DNA of 64,000 bases from JAGPDF01 sp052035735. Lineage in GTDB: Bacteria; Acidobacteriota; Thermoanaerobaculia; Multivoradales; JAGPDF01. A program made the position numbers and the translations under genes. Of this stretch, positions 41,748 to 51,319 are shown one piece after another. Each line of letters starts with the position of its first letter. Within the stretch, counting starts at the first letter, position 1. Location of the stretch: contig JBPOHI010000010.1 in the NCBI GenBank assembly GCA_052035735.1, forward strand, positions 1 to 64,000, in the 5' to 3' direction. The notes under the pieces are model-generated. The model was given only the letters and a program-made list of their open reading frames with translations. It was not told the DNA's origin and searched no databases.

Positions 41748-43750
41748 GACCGCGGCTCTACTGGCTTCTTGCCCTGCTCGCCATCTGGATCGGCGCGATC
41801 GCGGTGCGTCTCTACCATCTCCAGGTCAACCGCCACGACGAGTTCGCGCGCCGCGCGGAGCGCCAGCAGCAGCGTGTCATCGAGCTCGATCCGCCGCGCG
41901 GCACGATTTATGACGCGCGCGGCCGGGAGCTCGCGGTCTCGGTCGAGGTCGAGTCCGCCTTCGCCGTGCCGCGGGAGGTCCCGGATGCGCGCGCGGCGGC
42001 GCGCGCGTTGGCGCGCGCTCTCGACGTGGACGGCGCGAAGCTCGAGCGCCTGCTCGATGCGGACCGCGAGTTCGTCTGGGTGGCCCGCAAGCTCGATCCG
42101 CCGCAGGCGCGCCGCGTCAAGGAGCTCCGTCTGCCGGGGATCTACTTCCTCGAGGAGTCGAAGCGCTACTACCCGCTGCGCGAAGTCGGAGCGCACGCGC
42201 TGGGCTACGTCGGGACGGACAATCACGGCCTCGCGGGCCTCGAAGCGATGTACGACAAGGTCGTCGCGGGCAAGCCCGGACGGCGCACGGTGCTGCGCGA
42301 CGCCCGCCAGGGGATGGCCGTGCCGGCGAACCTGCCCTCCGCGGCGCCGGTGCCGGGAAGCGACCTCTACCTGACGCTCGACGCCGCCCTGCAGCAGATC
42401 GCCGAGCGCGAGCTGGGGAAGGCAGCCGAGCGGTACCGTCCGCAGAGCGGCAGCGTCGTGCTGCTCGAACCGTCGACCGGAGCGGTGCTCGCGCTCGCCT
42501 CGTGGCCGACTTTCGACTCGAACCGCTTCGGGGCGGCCTCTGAAGATGCGCGGCGCAATCGCCCGGTGAGCGACGCCTATGAGCCGGGCTCGACCTTCAA
42601 GATGGTGACGGCGGCCGCGGCGCTCGAAGAGGGCCTGATCGATCCCGACGAAACGCTCGACTGCGAGATGGGCGGAATCACCCTCGCCGGAGTGCGCATC
42701 TCGGACCACAAGCCGTTCGGAACGCTCACCTTCCGGGAGGTCATCGCCAAGTCGTCGAACGTCGGCACGATCAAGACTTCGCTGCGGCTGTCGAACGCCA
42801 GCTTCTACGACATGATCCGCGCCTTCGGTTTCGGACGGACGTCGGGGATCGATCTGCCGGGCGAAAGCCCCGGTCTGCTGATGCCGGTGGCGCGCTGGCC
42901 AGGCTTGGCCAAGGCCTACATCGCGTTCGGTCAGGGCGTCTCGATCACGCCGCTGCAGCTCGCCCTCGCCTTCGGCACGATCGCCAACGGTGGCCGGCTC
43001 CTCGAGCCCTACCTGGTCCGCCAGACGGGAAGCGGGCCGACGGCGAAATGGCTGCACGCCGAACCGGTGGAGCGTGGCCGGCCGGTCTCCGCGCGCACGC
43101 TCGCGACCGTCGCCGAGTTGCTCGCCGGAGTGACCGCGGAGGGCGGCACCGGCCGGGCGGCGGTGGTCTCCGGCTACCCCGTGGCGGGCAAGACGGGCAC
43201 CGCGCAGAAGGCTGAGCCGGGCAAGGGCTACCTCGCCAACGAGTTCATCGCCAGCTTCGCCGGCTACGCACCCACGGCGCACCCGGCGATCGTCGCCGTC
43301 GTGGTGATCGACGATCCGCAAGGCGGCTATCACGGCGGCGATGTGGCGGCTCCGGTCTTTGCCGCGATCGCGCAGCAGGCGCTGCTCTATCTCAACGTGC
43401 GGCCGGAACGGGAACGCCCGGAGCGCTGGCCCGGCGAAGCCGAACCGCCGGCCGACGGAGAGCCCGGCGCGCCGGCCAGCCCGCGTCCGCGGCCCGATCC
43501 AGAAGTGGGCATCGTGACCGCCGCTCTCGAGGCCACGGATCCGGCGCCCGCTGTGCTGCCCGCCGGCTCGCTGCCCGACCTCGCCGGCATGACCGCCCGC
43601 CAGGCGCTTGCGGCGACCGCCGACCTGCGGCTCTATCCGATACTGCGCGGCGCCGGCGTGGTGCAGCGCCAGGAGCCGCCGCCGGGCTCGCCGATGCCGC
43701 CGCCCGGGACGCCCGTCGAGCTCTACCTCGCCAGCGGAGCCGGCGGATGA
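41744..43750 (+). CDS. ftsI: Septal transpeptidase FtsI (PBP3) with C-terminal PASTA domain
   Basis: A 668-residue class B penicillin-binding protein. One N-terminal membrane helix, a dimerisation/pedestal domain (about 45-230), and a transpeptidase domain with Ser283-x2-Lys286 (PGSTFK), Ser337-Ser338-Asn339, and Lys483-Thr-Gly (GKTGTAQ). A proline-rich linker and a PASTA domain (about 605-668; LPDLAGMTARQAL) follow. PASTA domains are common in Gram-positive PBPs and SpoVD, less so in proteobacterial FtsI. The start is GTG at 41744, overlapping the ftsL stop; the stop overlaps murE by 4 bp. It cross-links septal peptidoglycan with FtsW. Confidence 0.95.
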   Translation: MRPRLYWLLALLAIWIGAIAVRLYHLQVNRHDEFARRAERQQQRVIELDPPRGTIYDARGRELAVSVEVESAFAVPREVPDARAAARALARALDVDGAKLERLLDADREFVWVARKLDPPQARRVKELRLPGIYFLEESKRYYPLREVGAHALGYVGTDNHGLAGLEAMYDKVVAGKPGRRTVLRDARQGMAVPANLPSAAPVPGSDLYLTLDAALQQIAERELGKAAERYRPQSGSVVLLEPSTGAVLALASWPTFDSNRFGAASEDARRNRPVSDAYEPGSTFKMVTAAAALEEGLIDPDETLDCEMGGITLAGVRISDHKPFGTLTFREVIAKSSNVGTIKTSLRLSNASFYDMIRAFGFGRTSGIDLPGESPGLLMPVARWPGLAKAYIAFGQGVSITPLQLALAFGTIANGGRLLEPYLVRQTGSGPTAKWLHAEPVERGRPVSARTLATVAELLAGVTAEGGTGRAAVVSGYPVAGKTGTAQKAEPGKGYLANEFIASFAGYAPTAHPAIVAVVVIDDPQGGYHGGDVAAPVFAAIAQQALLYLNVRPERERPERWPGEAEPPADGEPGAPASPRPRPDPEVGIVTAALEATDPAPAVLPAGSLPDLAGMTARQALAATADLRLYPILRGAGVVQRQEPPPGSPMPPPGTPVELYLASGAGG

Positions 43751-45243
43751 AGCTCTCGGCGCTTCTCATCGATGCCGCGATCACCGGAGACCTCGGGTCC
43801 GACCCCGAGGTCTCTGGCGTTCGCCACGACTCGCGAACCGTCGAGCGCGGCGAGCTCTTCGTCACCTGGAGCGGCGCGAAGTTCGACGGCCGGCTCTTCG
43901 CCGGACAGGCGATCGAGCGCGGCGCCGTGGCGGTGCTAGCTGACCGGCCGCGGCCCGCGGAGGCGCCGCCGGAGATCCCCTGGCTCGAGACGCCGGATCC
44001 GCGCGCTCTGCTCGGTGACATCGCCGCGCCGCTCTACGGCCATCCGGACCGCGCACTCACCCTCGTCGGCGTCACCGGCACGAACGGCAAGTCGACCGTC
44101 GTCGAGCTGTGCGCCAACATTCTCGAGGCGGCGGGGCTCCCCAGCGGGCGGATCGGAACCCTCGGCTACACCTTCGCCGGCGACGATCTGTCGCCCGGGC
44201 GGCTCAACGAGCGGACGACGCCGGAGGCCTCGGATCTCTTCCGGCTGCTTGCCGCCATGCGCGACCGTGGGGCGCGCGCGGTGGCGATGGAGGTGTCGTC
44301 GCATGCTCTCGCCCAGGGGCGGGTCCAGGGTGCGCGGTTCGACGTCGGCCTGTTCACCAACCTGACCCGGGATCATCTCGACTTCCACGGCGATCTCGAG
44401 ACCTACTTCGCCGCCAAGCGCCGACTCTTCGACGCGCTCAAGCCCGCGGGTCGGGGAGTCGCGAACCTCGACGACGCCTTCGGCCGGCGGCTCGCCGGGG
44501 AGCTCGGGCTCGTGCATACCTTCGGCTCGTCGAGCTCGGGCGCGGCGGTGCACCCGGCGGGGGTCGATCTCGACGGCGACGGTATCCGCGGCGCGCTCGC
44601 GACGCCGCGCGGGCGACTCCCTTTCCGGTCTCCCCTGCTCGGTCGCTTCAACCTGTCGAACCTGCTCGCGGCCGTTGCGATGGCCGAGGCCCTCGAGCTG
44701 CCCCCGGAGGCGGTCGCGCGCGGCATCGAGGCGACCCGCCCGCTGGCCGGCCGGATGGATGCGGTGCGCGCCGGTCAACCTTTCCTGGCGGTGGTGGACT
44801 ACGCCCACACCGATGCCGCGCTGGGGGCGGCGATCCGCGCCCTGCGCGAGCTCACGGGCACCAAGGTCGTCGTGGTCTTCGGCTGCGGTGGCGATCGCGA
44901 CCCGGGCAAGCGACCGATGATGGGCAAGATGGCCGGCGACCTCGCCGACCTGCCGATCGCGACCACCGACAATCCGCGCAGCGAGGATCCGCTGGCGATC
45001 CTCTCGGCGGTGGAAGAGGGGCTCAAGGCGAGCCACAACCGCAACTACCGCATCGTCCCCGACCGGCGGGAGGCGATCCGCCGCGCCGTGACGGTAGCGT
45101 TGGGCGGCGGCTGGTCCGTGCTGGTCGCCGGCAAGGGGCACGAGAGCGTGCAGATCGTCGGCAACCAGCGCCTGCCGTTCTCCGACCGCAACGAGCTCGA
45201 GCGCGCGATCGTGGAGCAGCGCGGCTCCGAGGGGCGAGCCTAG
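43747..45243 (+). CDS. murE: UDP-MurNAc-tripeptide synthetase, meso-DAP type
   Basis: A 498-residue Mur ligase adding the third stem-peptide residue. The P-loop is GTNGKST (111-117). MEVSSHAL and RDHLDFHGD are conserved central motifs. The DNPRSEDP motif at about 408 is the signature for meso-diaminopimelate (lysine enzymes have D-D/N-P-A/N). So this cell has DAP-type peptidoglycan. The ATG overlaps the ftsI stop. The stop TAG abuts the mraY ATG directly; there is no murF between them, as there would be in most dcw clusters. Confidence 0.96.
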   Translation: MKLSALLIDAAITGDLGSDPEVSGVRHDSRTVERGELFVTWSGAKFDGRLFAGQAIERGAVAVLADRPRPAEAPPEIPWLETPDPRALLGDIAAPLYGHPDRALTLVGVTGTNGKSTVVELCANILEAAGLPSGRIGTLGYTFAGDDLSPGRLNERTTPEASDLFRLLAAMRDRGARAVAMEVSSHALAQGRVQGARFDVGLFTNLTRDHLDFHGDLETYFAAKRRLFDALKPAGRGVANLDDAFGRRLAGELGLVHTFGSSSSGAAVHPAGVDLDGDGIRGALATPRGRLPFRSPLLGRFNLSNLLAAVAMAEALELPPEAVARGIEATRPLAGRMDAVRAGQPFLAVVDYAHTDAALGAAIRALRELTGTKVVVVFGCGGDRDPGKRPMMGKMAGDLADLPIATTDNPRSEDPLAILSAVEEGLKASHNRNYRIVPDRREAIRRAVTVALGGGWSVLVAGKGHESVQIVGNQRLPFSDRNELERAIVEQRGSEGRA

Positions 45244-46329
45244 ATGCTCTATCACCTGCTCTATCCGCTGCATGAACAGTACGCGCTGTTCAATGTCTTC
45301 CGTTACATCACCTTCCGTACGGCGGGAGCGATCGTGACCGCGATCCTGCTCGCGCTGCTGCTCGGGCCGCGCTTCATCGCCACGCTGCGCCGGCTGTCGG
45401 TGGGGCAGAACATCCGCGAAGTAGGGCCGCAGAGTCACCAGGTGAAGGCCGGCACGCCGACGATGGGCGGGCTGCTCATCCTCTTCACCCTCGTCGTACC
45501 GACGCTCCTGTGGGCGAACCTCACCAACCTCTACGTCTGGATCGCGATCGGCGTCACGCTCGGCTTCGGCGCGATCGGGTTCCTCGACGACTTCCTCAAA
45601 GTGCGCCGCCGGCGCAACCTCGGACTGTCGGCACGCGCCAAGTTCCTGCTGCAGGTGGGCGTCGCCATCCTCGCCGGTTCCGTCCTGCGCGTGATGCCGA
45701 TCGAGGGTGCGTTCGCGCCGACCCTCACCTTCCCGTTCTTCAAGGACCTGGTCATCAATCTCGGCCTGCTCTATGTGCCGTTCGTCGTCTGCGTGCTCGT
45801 CGGCGCGTCGAACGCCGTCAACCTGACCGACGGACTCGATGGGCTGGCGATCGGCGCGACGCTCTTCGCCGCCGCCACCTACGCGATCTTCACCTACGTG
45901 GCGGGCAACCGCGTTGTCGCCCAGTATCTGCAGGTTGCCTATGTCCCCGGCGTGGGCGAGGTCACCGTCTTCTGCGGCGCGCTGGTCGGAGCTTCCGCGG
46001 GCTTCCTGTGGTGGAACGCCTACCCGGCCGAAGTCTTCATGGGCGACGTGGGCTCGCTGGCGCTCGGTGGGGCCATCGGCACCGTGGCGGTGCTCGCCAA
46101 GCAGGAGCTGCTGCTCGTGGTCGTCGGCGGCCTCTTCGTCATCGAAGCGCTGTCGGTGATCCTGCAGGTCACATCGTTCAAGCTGCGCGGCAAGCGGATC
46201 TTCCGCATGGCGCCCATTCACCACCACTTCGAGCTCGGCGGATGGGCCGAGCCGAAGATCATCGTGCGCTTCTGGATCGTCGCGGCGATGTTCGCACTGG
46301 TCGCACTGTCGACCCTCAAACTCCGATGA
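45244..46329 (+). CDS. mraY: Phospho-MurNAc-pentapeptide transferase
   Basis: A 361-residue polytopic enzyme making lipid I from UDP-MurNAc-pentapeptide and undecaprenyl phosphate. Seen: KAGTPTMGGLLIL near the N-terminus, FLDDFLKVRRRRNLGLSARAK, NAVNLTDGLDGLAIG, and MAPIHHHFELGGW near residue 325. These include the catalytic Asp cluster and the HHH motif. Start directly follows the murE stop; the stop overlaps murD by 4 bp. Length is normal (about 360). Confidence 0.97.
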   Translation: MLYHLLYPLHEQYALFNVFRYITFRTAGAIVTAILLALLLGPRFIATLRRLSVGQNIREVGPQSHQVKAGTPTMGGLLILFTLVVPTLLWANLTNLYVWIAIGVTLGFGAIGFLDDFLKVRRRRNLGLSARAKFLLQVGVAILAGSVLRVMPIEGAFAPTLTFPFFKDLVINLGLLYVPFVVCVLVGASNAVNLTDGLDGLAIGATLFAAATYAIFTYVAGNRVVAQYLQVAYVPGVGEVTVFCGALVGASAGFLWWNAYPAEVFMGDVGSLALGGAIGTVAVLAKQELLLVVVGGLFVIEALSVILQVTSFKLRGKRIFRMAPIHHHFELGGWAEPKIIVRFWIVAAMFALVALSTLKLR

Positions 46330-47735
46330 CGGCGCCACGCATCCTCGATACCGACCGGCTCCGGCGTGTCTTCGTGCTCGGCCTCGGCCTGTCCGGTACC
46401 GCCGCGGCGCGCCTCCTCCGCCGGCGTGGGGTCGAAGTGGTGGCGAGCGACCGTCGCGCGGGCGGAGAGCTCGACGTCGACGATCTGGCTGGCGATCCGG
46501 GAGTCGAGCTCCGCCTCGCGGATCTCTCCTCCGAGCTCCCTTCCGGCCTCGACGCCGTGGTCACCAGCCCGGGAGTGGCGCTCCATCATCCGTTGCTCCG
46601 GCGCGCGGCCGAACTCTCGATCCCGGTCGTCGCCGAGGTCGAGCTCGCCTGGTCCTGTCTTCGTGAGGACGAGGCGACGGTGGTCGGCATCACCGGCAGC
46701 AACGGCAAGTCGACGACCACCGCGATGACCGGCGCGCTGCTCGCCGGGGCCGGATTCTCCGTCGAGGTCTGCGGCAACATCGGGCGGCCGCTCGCGGCTG
46801 TGGTCGACGGACCCCCGGGCCGGTACTTCGTCGTCGAGCTGTCGAGCTTCCAGCTCGAGACCATCGTGCGGTTCCGGCCGCGCGCGGCGGCGCTGCTCAA
46901 CATCTCTCCGGACCACCTCGACCGCCACGGCGACCTCGCCGGCTATCTCTGCGCGAAGCAGCGCATCTTTCTCAACCAGCGCCGCGGCGACATCGCCGTG
47001 CTCAATGCCGACGAAACCGAGGTGGCGGCCAGCGCTACGGCGGGCGAGCGCAGGTACTTCTCCAGCGCCGGCGCCAGCTTCGCGGGCGCAGGATGCCGGC
47101 TGAGCGGCGACCAGGTGCTCGAGGCCGGCGGCGATCGCGACGGAATGCCGCTCTTCGCGCGCCGCGACCTGCCGCTCCCGGGCCTGCACAATGTCGAGAA
47201 TGCAATGGCGGCGGCCCTGCTGGCGCGGGCGGCAGGCGCTCCCGCCGCCGGCATCGCGCCCGCCCTCGCCGCCTTCCGCGGCCTGCCGCACCGCGTGGAG
47301 CGGGTGGCGGAGGCCGCCGGCGTCGTCTACGTCGACGACTCCAAGGGCACCAACGTCGCGGCGACCGGCCGCTCGCTCGAGGGTTTCGCCGACGCGAGCG
47401 TTCACGTCATCCTCGGCGGGCGCAACAAGGGCGCTGACTTCCGCTTCCTGCGTTCGATCGTCGGGCGCAAGGCGCGCTGTGCCTATCTCATCGGCGAGTC
47501 GGCCGCCGATCTCGAGCGCGCTCTGGGTGGCGCGGTCCCCTGCGAGCGCGCCGAGTCGCTCGCCGTGGCCGTGGCGATGGCGGCTTCGGCCGCGCGGCCG
47601 GGCGAGACGGTGTTGCTCTCGCCGGCGTGCGCGAGCTTCGACCAGTTCCGCGACTACGTCGACCGCGGCCGGCAGTTCGCCGCGTTGGCGCGAGCTCAGG
47701 CAGATGCGCGCGGCGCTTCGGAAGCGGGGCGCTGA
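46326..47735 (+). CDS. murD: UDP-MurNAc-L-Ala D-glutamate ligase
   Basis: A 469-residue Mur ligase adding D-Glu to UDP-MurNAc-L-Ala. The N-terminal VFVLGLGLSGTAAARLL is a dinucleotide-like UDP-binding fold. The ATP loop is GSNGKSTTT (about 121-129); FVVELSSFQLE and SPDHLDRHGD are conserved. VYVDDSKGTNVAAT lies near 340. The ATG at 46326 overlaps the mraY stop (4 bp). The stop shares one base with the ftsW ATG (TGATG). Confidence 0.95.
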   Translation: MTAPRILDTDRLRRVFVLGLGLSGTAAARLLRRRGVEVVASDRRAGGELDVDDLAGDPGVELRLADLSSELPSGLDAVVTSPGVALHHPLLRRAAELSIPVVAEVELAWSCLREDEATVVGITGSNGKSTTTAMTGALLAGAGFSVEVCGNIGRPLAAVVDGPPGRYFVVELSSFQLETIVRFRPRAAALLNISPDHLDRHGDLAGYLCAKQRIFLNQRRGDIAVLNADETEVAASATAGERRYFSSAGASFAGAGCRLSGDQVLEAGGDRDGMPLFARRDLPLPGLHNVENAMAAALLARAAGAPAAGIAPALAAFRGLPHRVERVAEAAGVVYVDDSKGTNVAATGRSLEGFADASVHVILGGRNKGADFRFLRSIVGRKARCAYLIGESAADLERALGGAVPCERAESLAVAVAMAASAARPGETVLLSPACASFDQFRDYVDRGRQFAALARAQADARGASEAGR

Positions 47736-48820
47736 TGGCGAAGAAACTGGCATACGACCGCGTGCTGTTCACCACCGTGATCGTGCTGGTCGGACTCGGT
47801 CTGGTGATGGTCTACTCGGCGAGCGCGGCGGTGGCGCGCGGTCGCGGCGCGGCCGTCAACCCGTTCCTCGTGCGGCAGGCCGCCGCGGCGGTGCTCGGTT
47901 TTCTGGTGATGGCGGCGATCATGCACCTCGACTACCGAAGGCTCCGCGATCGCCGCGTGGTCTTCGCGCTGGTGGCGGGCGTGCTCTTCCTGCTCGTCGC
48001 GGTGCTGTTTTCGCCGCAGCTCAACGCCACGCGACGGTGGTTCTTCATCGCCGGCATCTCGGTGCAGCCCTCGGAGCTCTCGAAGCTCGCGCTGGTGCCG
48101 TTTCTCGCCTACTTCATCGACCGGCGGAAGGACGCGGTGAACACCCGCGAGGTTCTCCTGCCGGCGGCGATCGTGACCGGCCTGTTCGCCGGCCTGATCC
48201 TGCTGCAGCCGGACCTCGGCACCGCGGTGCTGCTGGCGTTGACCGCCGGCACGATGCTCTTCCTCGCCGGGCTGTCGTGGCGGTTCGTGCTCGCGAGCGC
48301 CGCCACGGCGCTGCCGGTGCTCTACCTGCTGGTGATCTCGGTGCCGTATCGCCGGGCGCGCCTCTTTACCTTCCTCGAACCCGAGCGCGATCCGCTGGGA
48401 GCCGGTTTCCAGGCGATGCAGTCGCTCATCGCCGTCGGCTCGGGCGGTCTCTTCGGGCTCGGTCCGGGCAACAGCCTGCAGAAGCTCTACTTCCTGCCCC
48501 ATCCGGAATCGGACTTCATCTACGCCATCGTCGCCGAGGAGCTAGGCATGATCGGCGCTCTGGCGGTGGTGGCGCTCTTTGGCGTGGTTCTCTGGCGCGG
48601 CCTGCGTGCCGGCTGGCGGTCACCCGACCCGTTCGGGCGCTACCTCGCCTGGGGCTTCTCGTCGATGCTGGTCATGCAGGCGTTGATCAACATCTCCGTC
48701 GCCATCGCCCTGTTGCCGACCAAGGGCATACCGCTTCCGTTCCTCTCCTACGGCGGCTCGTCGCTGGTGGTCACCATGGCCATCTGCGGCGTGCTGCTCA
48801 ACGTGTCGCAGAATGGCTGA
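47735..48820 (+). CDS. ftsW: Septal peptidoglycan glycosyltransferase FtsW (SEDS)
   Basis: A 361-residue SEDS-family protein with ten transmembrane helices. SEDS landmarks: FFIAGISVQPSELSKLALV near 110; the long periplasmic loop with LQKLYFLPHPESDFIYAI; and INISVAIALLPTKGIPLPFLSYGGSS near the C-terminus. It polymerises lipid II with FtsI. The ATG at 47735 overlaps the murD stop by one base; the murG start lies 8 bp inside its end. Being between murD and murG identifies it as FtsW rather than RodA. Confidence 0.95.
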   Translation: MAKKLAYDRVLFTTVIVLVGLGLVMVYSASAAVARGRGAAVNPFLVRQAAAAVLGFLVMAAIMHLDYRRLRDRRVVFALVAGVLFLLVAVLFSPQLNATRRWFFIAGISVQPSELSKLALVPFLAYFIDRRKDAVNTREVLLPAAIVTGLFAGLILLQPDLGTAVLLALTAGTMLFLAGLSWRFVLASAATALPVLYLLVISVPYRRARLFTFLEPERDPLGAGFQAMQSLIAVGSGGLFGLGPGNSLQKLYFLPHPESDFIYAIVAEELGMIGALAVVALFGVVLWRGLRAGWRSPDPFGRYLAWGFSSMLVMQALINISVAIALLPTKGIPLPFLSYGGSSLVVTMAICGVLLNVSQNG

Positions 48821-49934
48821 GCACGACACCAACGCGGGCGGCCGACCGCGCCGGGCGCTGCTCGCCGGCGGCGGCTCGGGCGGCCACGTCTTTCCGGCGC
48901 TCGCGGTCGGCGACGAGCTGGCGCGCCGCGGCTGGAGGATCGCCCTTTCGGGCTCTCCTTCGGGCATGGAGGCTCGTCTCGCGGCCGAGCGTGGCGTCGA
49001 GTTCGTCGCCCTCGCGGCACGCCCGCTGCTCGGCAGAAACCTCTGGAAAAGGCTGGTAGCGCTGGTGACGCTCGCGCTCTCCGCACTCACCGCACGGCGC
49101 CTGATCCGCGACGGCGGCTACGATCTGGTGGTCGGCACGGGCGGCTACGCCTCGGCCGCGGCGGTACTCGGGGGGCGGCTCGCGCGCCGCCCGACCGTGC
49201 TGCTCGAGCCGAATGCCGAGGCCGGTCTCGCCAACCGCTGGGCGTCGCGCTTCGCCGATGCGGCAGCGGTCGCCTACGAGGCCACCGCGACGCGGCTCAA
49301 GTGCCTCTCGTGGGTGACTGGAGTGCCGGTGCGAGAGGCGTTCTTCGACATCGCGCCGCTGCGCGCCGACGGCAAGCCTCGCCTGCTGGTGCTCGGCGGC
49401 AGCCAGGGCTCGCTGCGCATCAACCGGCTGATGCCGGAGGTGCTGCCGCCGCTGTTCGAGCGCCACCCCGAGCTTTCGGTCCTGCACCAGTGCGGTGGAA
49501 GCCACCTCGAATCGACGCTTGCCGCCTACCGCGCCGCGGGCCTCGAAACACCGCGCCTGCGGGTCGTGCCGTTCGTCGACAACATGCCGGCGGCGATGGC
49601 CGCCGTGGATCTCGTCCTGTCGCGCGCCGGAGCGATCACCCTCGCTGAGGTCTGCGCAGCAGGACGCCCCGCCGTTCTGCTGCCGCTGGTCGCCGCGGGG
49701 GCGCATCAGCTCGCCAACGCGGAGCTCCTCGCCGAGGCCGACGCGGCGACCCTGATCGAAGACATCGCCCTCGACGGCGACCGGTTGCGCCAGGAGCTCG
49801 CAATCCTGCTCGGCGACCGGCCTCGCCTCGCGCGGATGGGGGAGAGCGCGCGTCGCCTCGCCCGCCCGCGGGCGGCAGCGGAGATCGTCGACCGGATCGA
49901 GGCGCTGCTGCCGCCGATCGGGAGGGCGGCCTGA
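48813..49934 (+). CDS. murG: Lipid II synthase (UDP-GlcNAc transferase)
   Basis: A 373-residue GT28 enzyme adding GlcNAc to lipid I at the inner face of the membrane. The glycine-rich N-terminal loop is AGGGSGGHVFPALAVGDEL. LVLGGSQGSLRINRLMP in the middle and LSRAGAITLAEVCAAGRPAVLLPL in the UDP-GlcNAc site are diagnostic. The start overlaps ftsW by 8 bp; the stop shares a base with murC (TGATG). Slightly longer than the E. coli enzyme (355). Confidence 0.96.
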   Translation: MAEHDTNAGGRPRRALLAGGGSGGHVFPALAVGDELARRGWRIALSGSPSGMEARLAAERGVEFVALAARPLLGRNLWKRLVALVTLALSALTARRLIRDGGYDLVVGTGGYASAAAVLGGRLARRPTVLLEPNAEAGLANRWASRFADAAAVAYEATATRLKCLSWVTGVPVREAFFDIAPLRADGKPRLLVLGGSQGSLRINRLMPEVLPPLFERHPELSVLHQCGGSHLESTLAAYRAAGLETPRLRVVPFVDNMPAAMAAVDLVLSRAGAITLAEVCAAGRPAVLLPLVAAGAHQLANAELLAEADAATLIEDIALDGDRLRQELAILLGDRPRLARMGESARRLARPRAAAEIVDRIEALLPPIGRAA

Positions 49935-51319
49935 TGTTCCACCGCTTCGCGGGTCTCCGCCACGCGCACTTCGTCGGCATCGGTGGCGCCGGAATGAGCG
50001 GCATTGCCGAGGTGCTGCTGCAGTACGAGGTCACCGTGTCGGGTTGCGACCAGAACACCAGCGAAGCCACCGAGCGCCTGCGCTCGCTCGGCGTCGCGAT
50101 CGCCAAGGGCCACTCGGCCGACCATCTCGATGGAGTCGACCTGCTGGTGATCTCGTCGGCGATCGCCGGTGGCAACCCAGAGGTTGCCGAGGCCCGGCGG
50201 CGCGGCATCACCGTCGTCCGGCGCGCCGAGATGCTCGCCGAGCTGATGCGGTTGAAGTACGGCATCGCGGTCGCCGGCACGCACGGCAAGACCACGACGA
50301 CCTCGCTGGTCGGGGCGATCATGACCGAGGCGGGTCTCGATCCCACGGTCATCGTCGGCGGCCGCCTGCGTGTCTCCGGCACCGGGGCGCGGCTCGGCAA
50401 CTCCGACTACATGGTCGTCGAGGCCGACGAGTTCGACCGCAGCTTCCTGTCGCTGTTCCCGATTCTCGCCGTGATCACCTCGATCGACCGCGACCATCTG
50501 GACACCTACCAGGACCTCGACGCCATCCGCGAAGCCTTCGTCGCCTTCGCCAGCCGGATTCCGTTCTTCGGCCAGGTCATCGTCTGCGCCGACGATCCGA
50601 ACATCGCCGGCCTGCTGCCGCGATTGGCGGAGCGCCGGGTCACGACCTACGGTCTCGGCGAGGAGTGCCTGCTGCGCGCCGAGGGGCTCGAGATGTCGCC
50701 GGACGGCACCTCGTTCGCCGTCCGCCACCGAACGCTGGGCGAGCTGGTGCGGCTCAAACTGCCGCTCGCCGGTCTGCACAACGTGCGCAACGCCCTGGCG
50801 GCGGTCGGTGTCGCGGCCGCCCTGGGCATTCCGATGCCGGTGGTGGCGCGCGCACTCGCCGGCTTCGGCGGCGTTCACCGCCGCTTCGAGCGCCTCGGCC
50901 AGTTCCGAGGCGCCGAGGTGGTCGACGACTACGCCCATCACCCCACCGAGGTTCAGGCGACCCTCGCCGCCGCGCGGCAGGTCTTTCCGCGCCGGGTGCT
51001 GCACGCGGTCTTCCAGCCGCACCTCTATTCGCGGACCCGCGATCTCGCCGAGGAGTTCGGGCGGGCGCTTTCCGCCGCCGATCACATCGTGGTGACCGAT
51101 GTCTATCCGTCGCGCGAACGCCCGATCGAGGGCGTCTCGGGCGAGCTGGTGGCGCGGGCTGCGCAGGCGGTCGGGCACCCCCGCGTCGACTACTGCGCCG
51201 ACTGGCGCGCGGCCGGGAGATTGCTCGCCGACATCGACGACGGCGATGTCGTGCTGACTCTCGGCGCCGGCGACATCTACCGGCTCGCCGAGGCGATGGT
51301 GAAAGGGGAGGTGCCGTGA
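49934..51319 (+). CDS. murC: UDP-MurNAc L-alanine ligase
   Basis: A 461-residue Mur ligase adding L-Ala, the first stem-peptide residue. The N-terminal HFVGIGGAGMSGIAEVLL, the ATP loop GTHGKTTTTSL near residue 115, and DDYAHHPTEVQAT in the C-terminal third are typical. The start shares a base with the murG stop; the stop overlaps the GTG of ftsQ. MurB, often fused or adjacent to MurC, is not here. Confidence 0.96.
   Translation: MFHRFAGLRHAHFVGIGGAGMSGIAEVLLQYEVTVSGCDQNTSEATERLRSLGVAIAKGHSADHLDGVDLLVISSAIAGGNPEVAEARRRGITVVRRAEMLAELMRLKYGIAVAGTHGKTTTTSLVGAIMTEAGLDPTVIVGGRLRVSGTGARLGNSDYMVVEADEFDRSFLSLFPILAVITSIDRDHLDTYQDLDAIREAFVAFASRIPFFGQVIVCADDPNIAGLLPRLAERRVTTYGLGEECLLRAEGLEMSPDGTSFAVRHRTLGELVRLKLPLAGLHNVRNALAAVGVAAALGIPMPVVARALAGFGGVHRRFERLGQFRGAEVVDDYAHHPTEVQATLAAARQVFPRRVLHAVFQPHLYSRTRDLAEEFGRALSAADHIVVTDVYPSRERPIEGVSGELVARAAQAVGHPRVDYCADWRAAGRLLADIDDGDVVLTLGAGDIYRLAEAMVKGEVP

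Noticed and set aside
43936..46338. Minus-strand open frame of 800 codons opposite murE/mraY, considered as a hidden murF or other enzyme
   Set aside because: No Mur ligase ATP loop (GTNGKT-like) or any known motif; charged, repetitive shadow sequence.
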